IMG/VR virus record: IMGVR_UViG_3300030101_003894 | Coordinates: 24,070 to 61,378 of that record | Strand: one strand, 5' to 3' | DNA from: a virus | DNA length: 37,309 bases | Part shown: positions 28,087 through 36,601 of the stretch, one piece after another | How the letters are laid out: each line of letters starts with the position of its first letter | How positions within the stretch are numbered: position 1 is the first letter of the stretch | The notes under the pieces: model-generated | What the model saw: the letters and a program-made list of their open reading frames with translations, nothing else | Database searches by the model: none | Told to the model about the DNA's origin: nothing | Program-made: the position numbers and the translations under genes

Positions 28087-29802
28087 ATGAGTATAAGCAA
28101 TACGGAGATCAATGGATTTTTGATTGATAAGTTCAATCAATACGGTCTGCCAGAAGGAAAACGAGAGGGTACATGCCCTCTTTGTTCTTCTAGTAGAAAA
28201 CCCGAAAATAGGAAAAAAAAATGTGCTTCTTATGATTGGGAAAGAGGTCTTGGTACTTGTCATAATTGTAATTCAACTTTTCAATTACATACATATCAGC
28301 GTAAAAGCAATGCAAATAAAATATACGTTAAACCAGAAGTTACAAATGCGGATTTAGGAAGTAAGATTATTAATTGGTTTAATGGTCGTGGTATATCTCA
28401 GGAAACTTTAAGAGCTTTAAAAGTTTCTGAAGGTCCTGAGTATATGCCTCAGACTAATAAAAAAGAAAATGCTATACACTTTAATTATTATGCTGGTAAT
28501 CAATTAGTTAATATAAAATATAGAGATGGTCGCAAAAATTTTAAACTATATAAAGGAGCAGAAAAAATATTTTACAATATTGATAATATTGTTGGGTATG
28601 AATATTGTGTTATTGTGGAAGGCGAGATTGATGTTCTTAGCTTTTATGAATCTGGTATTCCTAACGTGGTATCTGTCCCAAATGGTGCAACATTAAATTC
28701 TAATAATTTAGAATACTTAGATAATTGTATAGATTATTTTATTGATAAAGAAAAAATAATTATAGCAGTTGATCAAGATGAACCAGGATTAGCATTACAA
28801 AATGAATTAATTAGAAGATTAGGAGCAGAAGTTTGTTACATTGCTAATTTTGATGATTGTAAAGATGCAAACGAATATTTATTAAAATATGGAAAAGAAA
28901 AACTGGCGCAGTGTATTTCAAAAGCAAAACCAGTACCGCTTGAAAACGTTACAACATTCAAAGACATTGAGGGAGAAGTTACAGATTTTGTTGAAAATGG
29001 ATTCAAAAAAGGCTATCAAGTTGGCCTGGAAAATTTTGATCAAATATTTTCAACATATACCGCCCAATTTATTACTGTTACTGGTATACCTTCTAGCGGT
29101 AAGTCTGATTTCGTTGATCAAATGGTAATAGGATATAATTCAAATTATGGTTGGAAAACTGCTTTTGCATCACCAGAAAATGCACCAACATTTTTGCATG
29201 CGCATAAACTATTAAGAAAGGTATGGAAAGACATGCCTAGAAAAGCTGATATCGGTGGAATTAAATGGAAATCAATAGCCGAGCACGTAAATGATAACTT
29301 CTTTTTTATAGACATGGAACGGTATACATTAGAGTCTGTATTAAAGAAAGGTGCTGAGCTTGTAAAGCGGAAGGGGATTAAGTGTTTGGTTATTGATCCA
29401 TTTAATAAAATTAGAGATATTGATAATAAAACAGAGGATGTAAATAAATACACTATGGAATACCTAACTAAGATTGAAATATTTGCTAAAAAATATGATG
29501 TTTTAGTTATTATAGTAGCTCATCCTACTAAAATGTATAAAGATGGAAATGGAAAAATTGAAGAACCAACTATGTATAATATTAAAGGAGGTGGTGAGTG
29601 GTATGATGCTTCTTATCATGGCCTGCTTGTACACAGGGATTACGATAATAAAACAGTTAAAGCAAAAGTTTTAAAAGTTAAGTTTCAAAATTTAGGTGAA
29701 AACGGTGCTGAAGCTTATTTTAAATGGGAACCTAAATCAGGTTGTTTTATACCTCATTATGAAACAGCAGTAAATGAAGTTATGCCATGGGAAGCGGATT
29801 AA
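28087..29802 (+). CDS. Primase-helicase (T7 gp4-like)
   Basis: 571 aa. An N-terminal zinc finger, CPLCSSSRKP...CHNCNS (Cys30, 33, 58, 61), then TOPRIM with VIVEGEIDVLSFYES (Glu about 180) and IIIAVDQDEPG (Asp about 225). The RecA-type helicase has Walker A GIPSSGKSDF at about 335-345 and Walker B-like CLVIDPFN; IIVAHPTKM follows. It primes lagging-strand synthesis and unwinds DNA at the fork. The DNA polymerase to pair with it is not in the window. ATG overlaps the SSB-like gene end region by one base spacing. Confidence 0.92.
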   Translation: MSISNTEINGFLIDKFNQYGLPEGKREGTCPLCSSSRKPENRKKKCASYDWERGLGTCHNCNSTFQLHTYQRKSNANKIYVKPEVTNADLGSKIINWFNGRGISQETLRALKVSEGPEYMPQTNKKENAIHFNYYAGNQLVNIKYRDGRKNFKLYKGAEKIFYNIDNIVGYEYCVIVEGEIDVLSFYESGIPNVVSVPNGATLNSNNLEYLDNCIDYFIDKEKIIIAVDQDEPGLALQNELIRRLGAEVCYIANFDDCKDANEYLLKYGKEKLAQCISKAKPVPLENVTTFKDIEGEVTDFVENGFKKGYQVGLENFDQIFSTYTAQFITVTGIPSSGKSDFVDQMVIGYNSNYGWKTAFASPENAPTFLHAHKLLRKVWKDMPRKADIGGIKWKSIAEHVNDNFFFIDMERYTLESVLKKGAELVKRKGIKCLVIDPFNKIRDIDNKTEDVNKYTMEYLTKIEIFAKKYDVLVIIVAHPTKMYKDGNGKIEEPTMYNIKGGGEWYDASYHGLLVHRDYDNKTVKAKVLKVKFQNLGENGAEAYFKWEPKSGCFIPHYETAVNEVMPWEAD

Positions 29803-30068
29803 AAAGCAGAAAAAAAAATAAATCAATGCCTAACTATTTTCCCAGTGAAGAGGAAAACAAATGGCGTAACTTTTGTGTCAATAAAAATATAAGAATATCA
29901 CCGCTAGGTATTTATAATGAAGAAAAAAAATGGCGTATAGGTATTGCTATTGGGCCATATAAAAAAAATGAAACAATACATATTGCTCCTAGTATTTATG
30001 ATCAGCATACAATATGGATTGAGTATTATAAAATGTGTAAATATTATTATGATAAATATAGAAGATGA
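29787..30068 (+). CDS. Conserved hypothetical protein, 93 aa
   Basis: The first ATG (29787) lies in the end of the primase gene; the Met at 29826 (MPNYFPSEEENKWRNFCVNK) is a good alternative start. Continues with IRISPLGIYNEEKKWRIGIA, IGPYKKNETIHIAPSIYDQH and a helical C-terminus. Related proteins occur beside replication genes in marine phages. Function unknown. Its end overlaps the thyA start by 20 nt. Confidence 0.6.
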   Translation: MGSGLKSRKKNKSMPNYFPSEEENKWRNFCVNKNIRISPLGIYNEEKKWRIGIAIGPYKKNETIHIAPSIYDQHTIWIEYYKMCKYYYDKYRR

Positions 30069-30861
30069 ATATATAGGATTACTATCAGGTATATTATATG
30101 GTGGTAAAGAAAAGCAAGACAGAACAGGGACAGGAACAAGAGCTGTATTTGGAAGAATGTTAAGACACGATATGAGTCTAGGCTTTCCAATTTTAACTAC
30201 AAAAAAAATATATTTTGAAAAAGCAGTTACAGAATTATTATGGATTTTATCGGGCCGTACTGATATTAAGTACCTTAATGATAACGGTGTTAGGTATTGG
30301 GATAGCGATTACACAAGATCTGGAAGGACCGACGGAACTCTGGGTCCTATTTATGGGCATCAGTGGCGTAACTTCGGTGGTGTTGATCAGCTACGAAGCT
30401 TATTGTCAGAAATTAAAAAAACACCATATTCTCGAAGGCTTATGGTTTCAGCTTGGAACCCCGCTGATATACCTGATATGGTATTACCTCCATGCCACTA
30501 TAGTTTTCAAATATATATTAATGATACACAAATGAGTTTAATGTGGCAACAAAGATCTGCAGATGTTTTTTTAGGTTTGCCGTATGATATAGTTATGTAC
30601 GGTTTGCTTTTAGAACTTCTTTGTTATGAAACTGAATATAAGCCCGGTCAGCTAATAGCTAGCTTAGGTGATTGTCATTTATATAATAATCATATAAATC
30701 AGGCTAAAATTCAAATAAAAAGATCTAAATTTGAATTACCTAAATTAAAATTAGCTTTTGGATTAACTATAGATAACTTACATATACCTTCTAAAAGTGA
30801 CATTAGTTTAAAAAATTATAAGCACCATGACGCAATCAAAGCAGATCTTTCAGTCGGATAA
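30049..30861 (+). CDS. thyA: Thymidylate synthase, ThyA type
   Basis: 270 aa from ATG 30049; longer in-frame starts only add residues that overlap the preceding gene. Motifs: DRTGTGT (Arg25, phosphate loop), YWDSDY, GPIYGHQWRNF, LPPCHYSFQ with the catalytic Cys149, RSADVFLGLPYDI, and GDCHLYNNH. This is folate-dependent methylation of dUMP to dTMP. The catalytic Cys, Arg and Asn/His residues are present, so the enzyme should be active. It supplies thymidine for an AT-rich genome together with NrdAB. Confidence 0.92.
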   Translation: MINIEDEYIGLLSGILYGGKEKQDRTGTGTRAVFGRMLRHDMSLGFPILTTKKIYFEKAVTELLWILSGRTDIKYLNDNGVRYWDSDYTRSGRTDGTLGPIYGHQWRNFGGVDQLRSLLSEIKKTPYSRRLMVSAWNPADIPDMVLPPCHYSFQIYINDTQMSLMWQQRSADVFLGLPYDIVMYGLLLELLCYETEYKPGQLIASLGDCHLYNNHINQAKIQIKRSKFELPKLKLAFGLTIDNLHIPSKSDISLKNYKHHDAIKADLSVG

Positions 30862-31624
30862 AAAAACTTATTATATTTATCATATTCCGGGTCAAAAAAT
30901 TGGCATGACGTGTAATTTAAATAAGCGCGTTGAACTTGAACAGGGATATAAAAAAAATGAATATGATGTACTTTTTTCATCAAGAGACATGAACAAGACA
31001 TCATGGATGGAAAGACAGTTGCAAAAATTTTATGGATATAAAGTTGATAGGCAATTATATAGTAATTTAATAAAAATAAAATCAATGAAAGTTAACCCTA
31101 CAGAACAAACCTCTACGTTTAATTGCGATAGAAAAGATCTAGAAAAAGTATTAGATCAGAATGATGGACTTGAATGGCAAACAAGTCTTGGCACGTTTGA
31201 AATAAATAACGAAACAAAAAAATGGATATTAGCTAATATTAAGCCGTCTATGTATAACAATGACCGTTGTTTTATATATAATAAAGCTTATTATGAAGCT
31301 TTTTTAGCAAAGCCCACATATAATAATGTTGAAATATTTAATCTTATTAGAAGCTGGGCAGATGAACGAGGCATATATAAAGAAGGTGATCCTAAAACAC
31401 AATTAATTAAATTATATGAAGAAACCGGAGAACTCGCCAAAGCATTACTTGAAGGTAATAAAAATGGTATTATTGACGCTATTGGTGATAGTGTTGTTGT
31501 ACTTACAAATCTCTCAAAATTGGTCGGATATGACATTGAAAGCTGTATTCAATCTGCTTATGATGAAATTTTTGATAGAACTGGCAGAATGGTAGATGGA
31601 ACATTTGTAAAAGATACGTTATGA
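30827..31624 (+). CDS. GIY-YIG-like and MazG-like fusion protein
   Basis: 265 aa. N-terminal part (residues about 10-85): YYIYHIPGQKIGMTCNLNKR, then SWMERQLQKFYGYKVD, resembling a degenerate GIY-YIG nuclease (strand pair, 'KIGxTxNLxxR', a Glu near the end). C-terminal part (about 165-258): NLIRSWADERGIYKEGDPKT, LIKLYEETGELAKAL with the EExxE helix of MazG, and IIDAIGDSVVVL (ExxD-like second metal helix; here DAIGD). The C-terminal half would hydrolyse non-canonical or (p)ppGpp-type nucleotides. The fusion order is unusual. ATGA overlap with the next gene. Confidence 0.72.
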   Translation: MTQSKQIFQSDKKTYYIYHIPGQKIGMTCNLNKRVELEQGYKKNEYDVLFSSRDMNKTSWMERQLQKFYGYKVDRQLYSNLIKIKSMKVNPTEQTSTFNCDRKDLEKVLDQNDGLEWQTSLGTFEINNETKKWILANIKPSMYNNDRCFIYNKAYYEAFLAKPTYNNVEIFNLIRSWADERGIYKEGDPKTQLIKLYEETGELAKALLEGNKNGIIDAIGDSVVVLTNLSKLVGYDIESCIQSAYDEIFDRTGRMVDGTFVKDTL

Positions 31625-31857
31625 GCCCAAGAAAAGATAAAATAATAAATAGCGTAATTGAAAAAATATTAAAACGCTCAGAAGCTGGATATAAAAAATA
31701 TGGTGTAGGCTTAGATAAAGACGAACAAACACTTGATACATGGCTTAAACACTTACAAGAAGAATTAATGGATGCTGTTAATTATATTGAAAAAGCAAGA
31801 TCTGTATTACGTGAAGAAATTGAAGAATGTTACGTAAGAGATGCGGAAGAACTATAA
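31621..31857 (+). CDS. MazG-like nucleotide pyrophosphohydrolase-related protein, 78 aa
   Basis: SEAGYKKYGVGLDKDEQTLD, TWLKHLQEELMDAVNYIEKA. The pattern 'GxKKYGxxL...WLxHLQEELMDAxxYxxK' belongs to a small all-alpha NTP pyrophosphatase-related family common in marine phages. It carries the EExxD helix (HLQEELMDAVNY) but is too short for both metal helices of a full MazG. Coupled to the GIY-YIG/MazG fusion by an overlap. Confidence 0.75.
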   Translation: MSPRKDKIINSVIEKILKRSEAGYKKYGVGLDKDEQTLDTWLKHLQEELMDAVNYIEKARSVLREEIEECYVRDAEEL

Positions 31858-32290
31858 AAGAAAAAAAGGCCCAGTACAATCAAAAAGAATAACCTATGAT
31901 GGAATAAATTTTGCATCAGGTTTAGAAAGATATATGTATATGGCCTTAAAAAAAAATAAGATAAAAGCTACGTATGAAGGAGAAACATTTATGCTTATAA
32001 ATGGTTTTCATTTATCAAATGAATCTTATGAAAGACAAGCAAATGCAAAAGGAGAATTTGTAAATAGAGGTGGTAAAAGAATATTACCTATAAAGTATAC
32101 ACCAGATTTTATAGGTAAGGATTTTATTATTGAAACTAAAGGAAGAGCAAATGAATCTTTTCCTATTAGATGGAAGTTATTTAAAAAATTAGTTTCAGAA
32201 CAATTTCCTAATTATATTTTATTTAAACCTCAAAATCAAAAAGAATGCGACAGAGTAATAAGTATAATAAAGGAGATGCGAAAGAAATAG
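31841..32290 (+). CDS. PD-(D/E)XK endonuclease, resolvase-like
   Basis: 149 aa. SGLERYMYMALKKNKIKATY (conserved Glu), IKYTPDFIGKDFIIETKGRA (Asp and the E-x-K motif), FPIRWKLFKKLVSEQF, the arrangement of T7-endonuclease-I/DUF1064-type phage nucleases. It would cut branched DNA formed during recombination and packaging. The C-terminus overlaps the following 57-aa gene by 46 nt. Confidence 0.82.
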   Translation: MRKNYKRKKGPVQSKRITYDGINFASGLERYMYMALKKNKIKATYEGETFMLINGFHLSNESYERQANAKGEFVNRGGKRILPIKYTPDFIGKDFIIETKGRANESFPIRWKLFKKLVSEQFPNYILFKPQNQKECDRVISIIKEMRKK

Positions 32291-32418
32291 CTAGAAGGCA
32301 TTACGCATCTAGACAGGTTGAAAAATGGATTAAATGGTCTATTGAAAACCGTGGTTTCATAAAGTATAAAGAAATAGTTGAAATACATAATAAATACGAC
32401 ATAAAATGTTATGGCTAA
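32245..32418 (+). CDS. Hypothetical basic protein, 57 aa
   Basis: MRQSNKYNKGDAKEIARRHY, ASRQVEKWIKWSIENRGFIK, YKEIVEIHNKYDIKCYG. Basic, helical; likely nucleic-acid contact. Overlaps both neighbours (46 and 8 nt), with ATG at 32245. No family recognised. Confidence 0.5.
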   Translation: MRQSNKYNKGDAKEIARRHYASRQVEKWIKWSIENRGFIKYKEIVEIHNKYDIKCYG

Positions 32419-32545
32419 AAATATTCAATCAAATTATATATTTAAACACAAAGTAAAAAGAAAAGGTGTGCACGCAAAAAGCAAAACATCAAAATTAAAA
32501 TTATCTAAAAATTATGTTAAACGTTATAAAGGACAAGGCCGATGA
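32411..32545 (+). CDS. Conserved basic microprotein, 44 aa
   Basis: MAKNIQSNYIFKHKVKRKGV, HAKSKTSKLKLSKNYVKRYK, GQGR. Very basic. The pattern 'SNYxFKHKxKRKGVHAKxKTSKLKxSKNYxKxYxGQGR' recurs in marine phages. Probably binds nucleic acid; ATGA overlap with the next gene. Confidence 0.65.
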   Translation: MAKNIQSNYIFKHKVKRKGVHAKSKTSKLKLSKNYVKRYKGQGR

Positions 32546-32691
32546 GATTAGTACCTAATAATTGGGAAATAACACTAGGATTATATCCAGGAATACTTCT
32601 GGGTATGAGATCTTATATAGAAAAAGAATATGTACAACACGTGTTTTATCTACCTTTTGTAGATATTTGCATAGAAATAGATAAACAATAA
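32542..32691 (+). CDS. Hypothetical protein, 49 aa
   Basis: MRLVPNNWEITLGLYPGILL, GMRSYIEKEYVQHVFYLPFV, DICIEIDKQ. One hydrophobic stretch, beta-rich; the spacing suggests a small fold conserved just before nrdB in such phages ('LYPGILxGxRxYxxxxxxxHVxYLPFVDICIEI'). Ends one base before nrdB. Confidence 0.58.
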   Translation: MRLVPNNWEITLGLYPGILLGMRSYIEKEYVQHVFYLPFVDICIEIDKQ

Positions 32692-32692
32692 T

Positions 32693-33661
32693 ATGGGATT
32701 ATTTGATGAAAGAATACCGTACAAGCCGTTCGAATATCCAGAATACTATACTGAGGGATGGCTTAAACAAGCTCAAGCATTCTGGTTACATACCGAGATA
32801 CCAATGTCAGGCGATGTTAAGGATTGGAACGAAAAACTTACACCCTCAGAAAAAAACCTGGTTGGAAATATCCTTTTGGGATTTGCTCAAACAGAGTGTG
32901 CTGTATCTGATTACTGGACACAAAAAGTAGTTGGGTGGTTTCCAAAACATGAAATACAGCAGATGGCTATGATGTTTGGTTCACAAGAAACTATTCATGC
33001 TGTAGCTTATAGTTATTTAAATGAAACATTAGGATTAGAAAACTTTGAAGCGTTTTTACAAGATGAAGCAACTATGGAACGCTTTGATAATTTAGTTAGT
33101 TATGATGGAAATAATACTACAGGAATTGCTAAAAGCCTTGCAATATTTAGTGCATTCGCAGAAGGAGTTAGCTTGTATTCTGCTTTTGCTGTGCTTTATA
33201 GCTTTCAGTTACGCAACCTCCTCAAAGGGATTGGGCAACAAATGAAATGGTCAGTAAGAGATGAATCATTGCATAGCAAAATGGGATGTCAATTATTTAG
33301 ACATATGTGTGGAGAAGATAATAAGTTATTAGAAAATTGTAAAAAAGATGTTGTCAATGCAGCAGAAGCAATGCTTACCGCAGAAGAAAAATATATCGAT
33401 AAAATGTTTGAACAAGGAGATATTGAAAACCTTAAATCTTACGACCTCAAACAATTTATTAGAAAAAGACTTAATGAAAAATTATCTGAGCTTGGTTACG
33501 TCAACCTCGGGAAATACTTTAGTTATAATGAAGAAGCATCAAACAACCTTGACTGGTTTTACCATCTTACAGGCGGGCATACTCACACCGACTTTTTTGC
33601 TGTTAGGCCTACTGATTATTCTAAAGCTAACGAAGGCGAAGATTTTGAAGATATATGGTAA
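32693..33661 (+). CDS. nrdB: Ribonucleotide reductase, beta subunit (class I)
   Basis: 322 aa. Radical-generating subunit. Metal ligands read as Glu68 (FAQTECAV), Glu99 and His102 (SQETIHAV), Glu157 (FAEGVSLYS) and Glu191/His194 (RDESLHSKMG). Tyr106, four residues after His102, is in place as the radical tyrosine. The first ligand is Glu where E. coli has Asp. The C-terminus EDFEDIW is the short acidic-aromatic tail that binds NrdA. Works with the nrdA at 34217. Confidence 0.93.
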   Translation: MGLFDERIPYKPFEYPEYYTEGWLKQAQAFWLHTEIPMSGDVKDWNEKLTPSEKNLVGNILLGFAQTECAVSDYWTQKVVGWFPKHEIQQMAMMFGSQETIHAVAYSYLNETLGLENFEAFLQDEATMERFDNLVSYDGNNTTGIAKSLAIFSAFAEGVSLYSAFAVLYSFQLRNLLKGIGQQMKWSVRDESLHSKMGCQLFRHMCGEDNKLLENCKKDVVNAAEAMLTAEEKYIDKMFEQGDIENLKSYDLKQFIRKRLNEKLSELGYVNLGKYFSYNEEASNNLDWFYHLTGGHTHTDFFAVRPTDYSKANEGEDFEDIW

Positions 33662-33828
33662 AGAATATAATTAAGTGTAGCCAATGTGATGCGCAATTCC
33701 CAAATGGACACGAGTATAGGACGCATTGGGAAAAAGAACATTTTTATCCTTATTTAAATGATACCAAAATCAATACTAAAATTAATGGTGAAACAAAGAA
33801 GGCTTTCACCACAAGAAAGAATAGCTAA
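33655..33828 (+). CDS. C2H2 zinc-finger microprotein, 57 aa
   Basis: Start ATG at 33655 overlaps the nrdB end by seven bases. Residues KCSQCDAQFPNGHEYRTHWE, KEHF make a classical finger: C-x2-C-x12-H-x4-H. The tail (DTKINTKINGETKKAFTTRK) is basic. Could bind DNA or RNA; rare but known in phages. The last 71 nt overlap the next gene's longest form. Confidence 0.6.
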   Translation: MVKNIIKCSQCDAQFPNGHEYRTHWEKEHFYPYLNDTKINTKINGETKKAFTTRKNS

Positions 33829-34024
33829 TAGACTTGGATATATGGGTGCTGGATTTATAATGCTTTCTCCTTATTTATTATCTTATGGTACTATAGGTGC
33901 CGTAACTTATGTAATAGGAGGGCTTTTAGCTTTACCGCAAGTTTGGGTGGCAAAACAATGGAACCTAGTATTAGTTAATGCTAATGTAGTTATAGGTTAT
34001 TTAATTTATTTATATATGTTATGA
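33758..34024 (+). CDS. Membrane protein, 88 aa
   Basis: Basic N-terminus (LMVKQRRLSPQERIANRLGY) and two or three hydrophobic segments: MGAGFIMLSPYLLSYGTIGA, VTYVIGGLLALPQVWVAKQW and LVLVNANVVIGYLIYLYML. The spacing, with a Q/W-containing turn, resembles a small half-transporter (semiSWEET/PnuC-like) by eye only. The first ATG gives an overlap of 71 nt with the zinc-finger gene; the Met at 33785 would shorten it. ATGA overlap with the next gene. Confidence 0.65.
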   Translation: MIPKSILKLMVKQRRLSPQERIANRLGYMGAGFIMLSPYLLSYGTIGAVTYVIGGLLALPQVWVAKQWNLVLVNANVVIGYLIYLYML

Positions 34025-34227
34025 AAGAAAGTAAACTACTAGAAATGTGGAATAGAATAGAAATTCTAGGCCAAAATGTACAACAAATAATACAAGAACT
34101 TAATAATCTTAGAGATTTATCTGTAGGCACAATGAGTTTAATTAAAAAGTTCCCTGATTATGAAAAAGGTATAGAAGCTTTAACTAAAGATTTAAAAAAA
34201 GAAAAAGAAAAAAAAGATGTGGAATAG
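34021..34227 (+). CDS. Coiled-coil protein, 68 aa
   Basis: MKESKLLEMWNRIEILGQNV, QQIIQELNNLRDLSVGTMSL, IKKFPDYEKGIEALTKDLKK. Almost entirely helical with heptads, Lys-rich end. It overlaps nrdA by 11 nt. No family recognised. Confidence 0.62.
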   Translation: MKESKLLEMWNRIEILGQNVQQIIQELNNLRDLSVGTMSLIKKFPDYEKGIEALTKDLKKEKEKKDVE

Positions 34228-35959
34228 CAACTGGAAAAAAGGTGAAGATTATCCTGTATGGGGAGATAATGATGTATATAAAAAAACAATATCTGGCGGC
34301 TATTTGTATAATGGTGAATCGCCTAAAGATGCATATATGCGCGTTGCAAAAACAGTTGCAAGACGTTTATATAAGCCTGAATTAGCAGATAAATTTTTTC
34401 AATATATATGGGATGGTTGGTTGTGTTTAGCTTCACCTGTTTTATCTAATACAGGCACAGATAGAGGATTACCAATTAGTTGTTTTGGTATTGATGTTGC
34501 AGATAGCATTCAAGATATTGGGCAAAAGAATTTAGAAATGATGCTTTTAGCCAAGCATGGTGGCGGTGTTGGCTTAGGTGTAAATATGATTAGACCCGCC
34601 GGCGCTAAAATTACAGGAAATGGAACAAGTGACGGGGTGGTACCTTTTTGCAAAATATATGATTCAACAATACTTGCCACTAATCAAGGATCTGTCAGAC
34701 GTGGAGCGGCATCAGTTAATATTAATATTGATCACTCCGACTTTGAAGAGTGGTTGGAAATTAGAGAACCAAAAGGTGATGTTAACAGACAATCCCTTAA
34801 TCTCCACCAGTGCGCTGTGGTCGGTGACAAGTTTATGCGAAAGCTTGAAAGCGGAGATACTGAAGCACGAAAAAAATGGAGCAAGCTATTACAAAAGCGT
34901 AAAGCAACTGGAGAGCCTTATATCTTATTTAAGGGAAATACAAACAAGGCTAATCCAAAAGCGTATAAATCAAACGGACTTAAAGTCCATATGACAAATA
35001 TATGTAGTGAAATAACATTACATACCGACGAGTCACATTCATTTGTTTGTTGCTTGTCATCAGTTAATTTAGATAAATATAATGAATGGAAGAATACGAA
35101 TTTAATATACGACGCAACTTGGTTCCTGGACGGTGTGCTCGAAGAATTTATTCAACGAGCAAAGAATATGAAGGGATTCGAGAACTCTGTACGCAGTGCG
35201 GAAAAAGGAAGAGCACTTGGATTAGGTGTCCTTGGATGGCACAGCCTATTACAAAAAAATGGTATAAGCTTCGAGAGTTTGTTAGCTCAATTCAAAACTC
35301 GGGAAATATTTTCAAAAATAAAAATTGAAACTGAAAGAGCTTCAAGAGCTTTAGCTGAAGTATATGGTGAACCTTTATGGTGTAGAGAAACTGGTTTTAG
35401 AAATACCCATTTAAGAGCAATAGCTCCAACTGTTTCTAATAGTAAACTTAGCGGAAATGTTTCACCTGGTATTGAACCTTGGGCAGCAAATGTTTTTACA
35501 GAACAATCCGCTAAAGGTACATTTATAAGAAAAAATAAAGAACTTAAAAAAGTATTAAGAAAAATTGGAATCGATAATAAAGAAACTTGGGACAAAATTT
35601 TGGAAGATGGTGGATCCGTTCAAGGAATTAAAGAACTCAATGGATGGTTTTACGATCACTCCGGAAGACTTAATGAAAAAGAAGGAGAGCCGGTAAAAAA
35701 TGTATATAAAACATTTAAAGAGATTAATCAATTAGAATTAGTTAATCAAGCCGGAATAAGACAGGATTATATAGATCAATCAGTAAGTTTAAATTTAGCA
35801 TTCCCTTCAGTAGCCGAACCTAAATGGATAAACAGAGTTCATTTAGAAGCATGGAAGAAAGGAATAAAAACATTGTACTATATGAGAACTGAATCTGTTT
35901 TAAGAGGAGATATTGCAGCAGCAGCAATGAATCCTGAGTGTTTAAGCTGCGACGGATAA
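34217..35959 (+). CDS. nrdA: Ribonucleotide reductase, alpha subunit (class I)
   Basis: 580 aa, no N-terminal ATP cone, so no dATP off-switch of the usual kind. Residues: Cys89 (ISCFG), N261-I-C263-S-E265 with the radical Cys and catalytic Asn/Glu, the second redox Cys in SFVCCLSSVNL, the paired tyrosines LYYMRTESV, and a C-terminal CLSCDG thiol pair. Reduces ribonucleotides with NrdB. No thioredoxin is in the window, so a host reductant is needed. Codons at about 34615-35290 are richer in G/C at third positions than the rest. Confidence 0.94.
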   Translation: MWNSNWKKGEDYPVWGDNDVYKKTISGGYLYNGESPKDAYMRVAKTVARRLYKPELADKFFQYIWDGWLCLASPVLSNTGTDRGLPISCFGIDVADSIQDIGQKNLEMMLLAKHGGGVGLGVNMIRPAGAKITGNGTSDGVVPFCKIYDSTILATNQGSVRRGAASVNINIDHSDFEEWLEIREPKGDVNRQSLNLHQCAVVGDKFMRKLESGDTEARKKWSKLLQKRKATGEPYILFKGNTNKANPKAYKSNGLKVHMTNICSEITLHTDESHSFVCCLSSVNLDKYNEWKNTNLIYDATWFLDGVLEEFIQRAKNMKGFENSVRSAEKGRALGLGVLGWHSLLQKNGISFESLLAQFKTREIFSKIKIETERASRALAEVYGEPLWCRETGFRNTHLRAIAPTVSNSKLSGNVSPGIEPWAANVFTEQSAKGTFIRKNKELKKVLRKIGIDNKETWDKILEDGGSVQGIKELNGWFYDHSGRLNEKEGEPVKNVYKTFKEINQLELVNQAGIRQDYIDQSVSLNLAFPSVAEPKWINRVHLEAWKKGIKTLYYMRTESVLRGDIAAAAMNPECLSCDG

Positions 35960-35974
35960 TTTAAATTTTATATT

Positions 35975-36163
35975 ATGACTTTAAAAGAAAAAGTAAAAAA
36001 GCTTGAATCTGAATTAGATGAAGCAAAAAGAAAAGCCGCTAACCTAATATTAAATACAGAAGATAATGTATTTACTAAAGACGAATTAAAAAAAATAAAG
36101 TTTTTAGAGGCTTGGGCGTTTTTGGGACCATGTGTTGGTATTGGATTAGGACTATTATTTTAA
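35975..36163 (+). CDS. Tail-anchored coiled-coil protein, 62 aa
   Basis: MTLKEKVKKLESELDEAKRK (heptad helix), then FTKDELKKIKFLEAWAFLGP and a C-terminal TM stretch CVGIGLGLLF. It is the last gene of the right arm, ending eight bases before the terminator. Membrane attachment through the C-terminus is inferred from hydrophobicity. No family. Confidence 0.62.
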   Translation: MTLKEKVKKLESELDEAKRKAANLILNTEDNVFTKDELKKIKFLEAWAFLGPCVGIGLGLLF

Positions 36164-36170
36164 AATAATT

Positions 36171-36197
36171 AAGGGGCCGCAAAGCCCCTTTTTTTAT
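36171..36197 (+). terminator. Rho-independent terminator between convergent arms
   Basis: Stem AAGGGGC (36171-36177) with GCCCCTT (36184-36190), six-base loop, then seven T. Ends right-arm transcription. On the minus strand the stem is followed by an A/T-rich but less regular stretch, so termination in that direction is possible but weaker. Confidence 0.9.
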
Positions 36198-36601
36198 TTT
36201 CCTTTTGGTGGATTATGTTTATCATCAAAATCAATAGCAGCTTTTAATATAATCTTATCCATAACATTATCTTGATTATCTAACATTTGCTTTTGCAAAT
36301 CTATTACCATCTGCTCTAATCTATCTTTTGCTTCAACCAACATTTCTATTTGGTTGTTTTTCTTTTCGACTTCATTTTTAAGTGCGGTTACATCATCTGG
36401 TTTAGCACCAGTAATAGTTGACACTACAATACCAATACTTGCCGAGATTGTTCCTATCAACATCATTACAACTTCTTTATTTGTATCTAATACAGGAAAC
36501 TGTATAAGGGCTACAATAATTCCTATAACAAATAAAAATATAAATAACGATCCTACGTAATGTCTTATTTCGCGCGCCACGCCGTTTCTGGGAATGCTCA
36601 T
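36194..36601 (-). CDS. Two-TM coiled-coil membrane protein, 135 aa
   Basis: N-terminus MSIPRNGVAREIRHYVGS, TM helix SLFIFLFVIGIIVALIQF, TM helix VVMMLIGTISASIGIVVSTI, then a long coiled coil (ALKNEVEKKNNQIEMLVEAK and DRLEQMVIDLQKQM). It looks like a holin- or superinfection-type membrane protein. ATGA overlap with the 50-aa gene upstream. Its stop is inside the terminator region. Confidence 0.68.
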   Translation of the reverse strand: MSIPRNGVAREIRHYVGSLFIFLFVIGIIVALIQFPVLDTNKEVVMMLIGTISASIGIVVSTITGAKPDDVTALKNEVEKKNNQIEMLVEAKDRLEQMVIDLQKQMLDNQDNVMDKIILKAAIDFDDKHNPPKGK

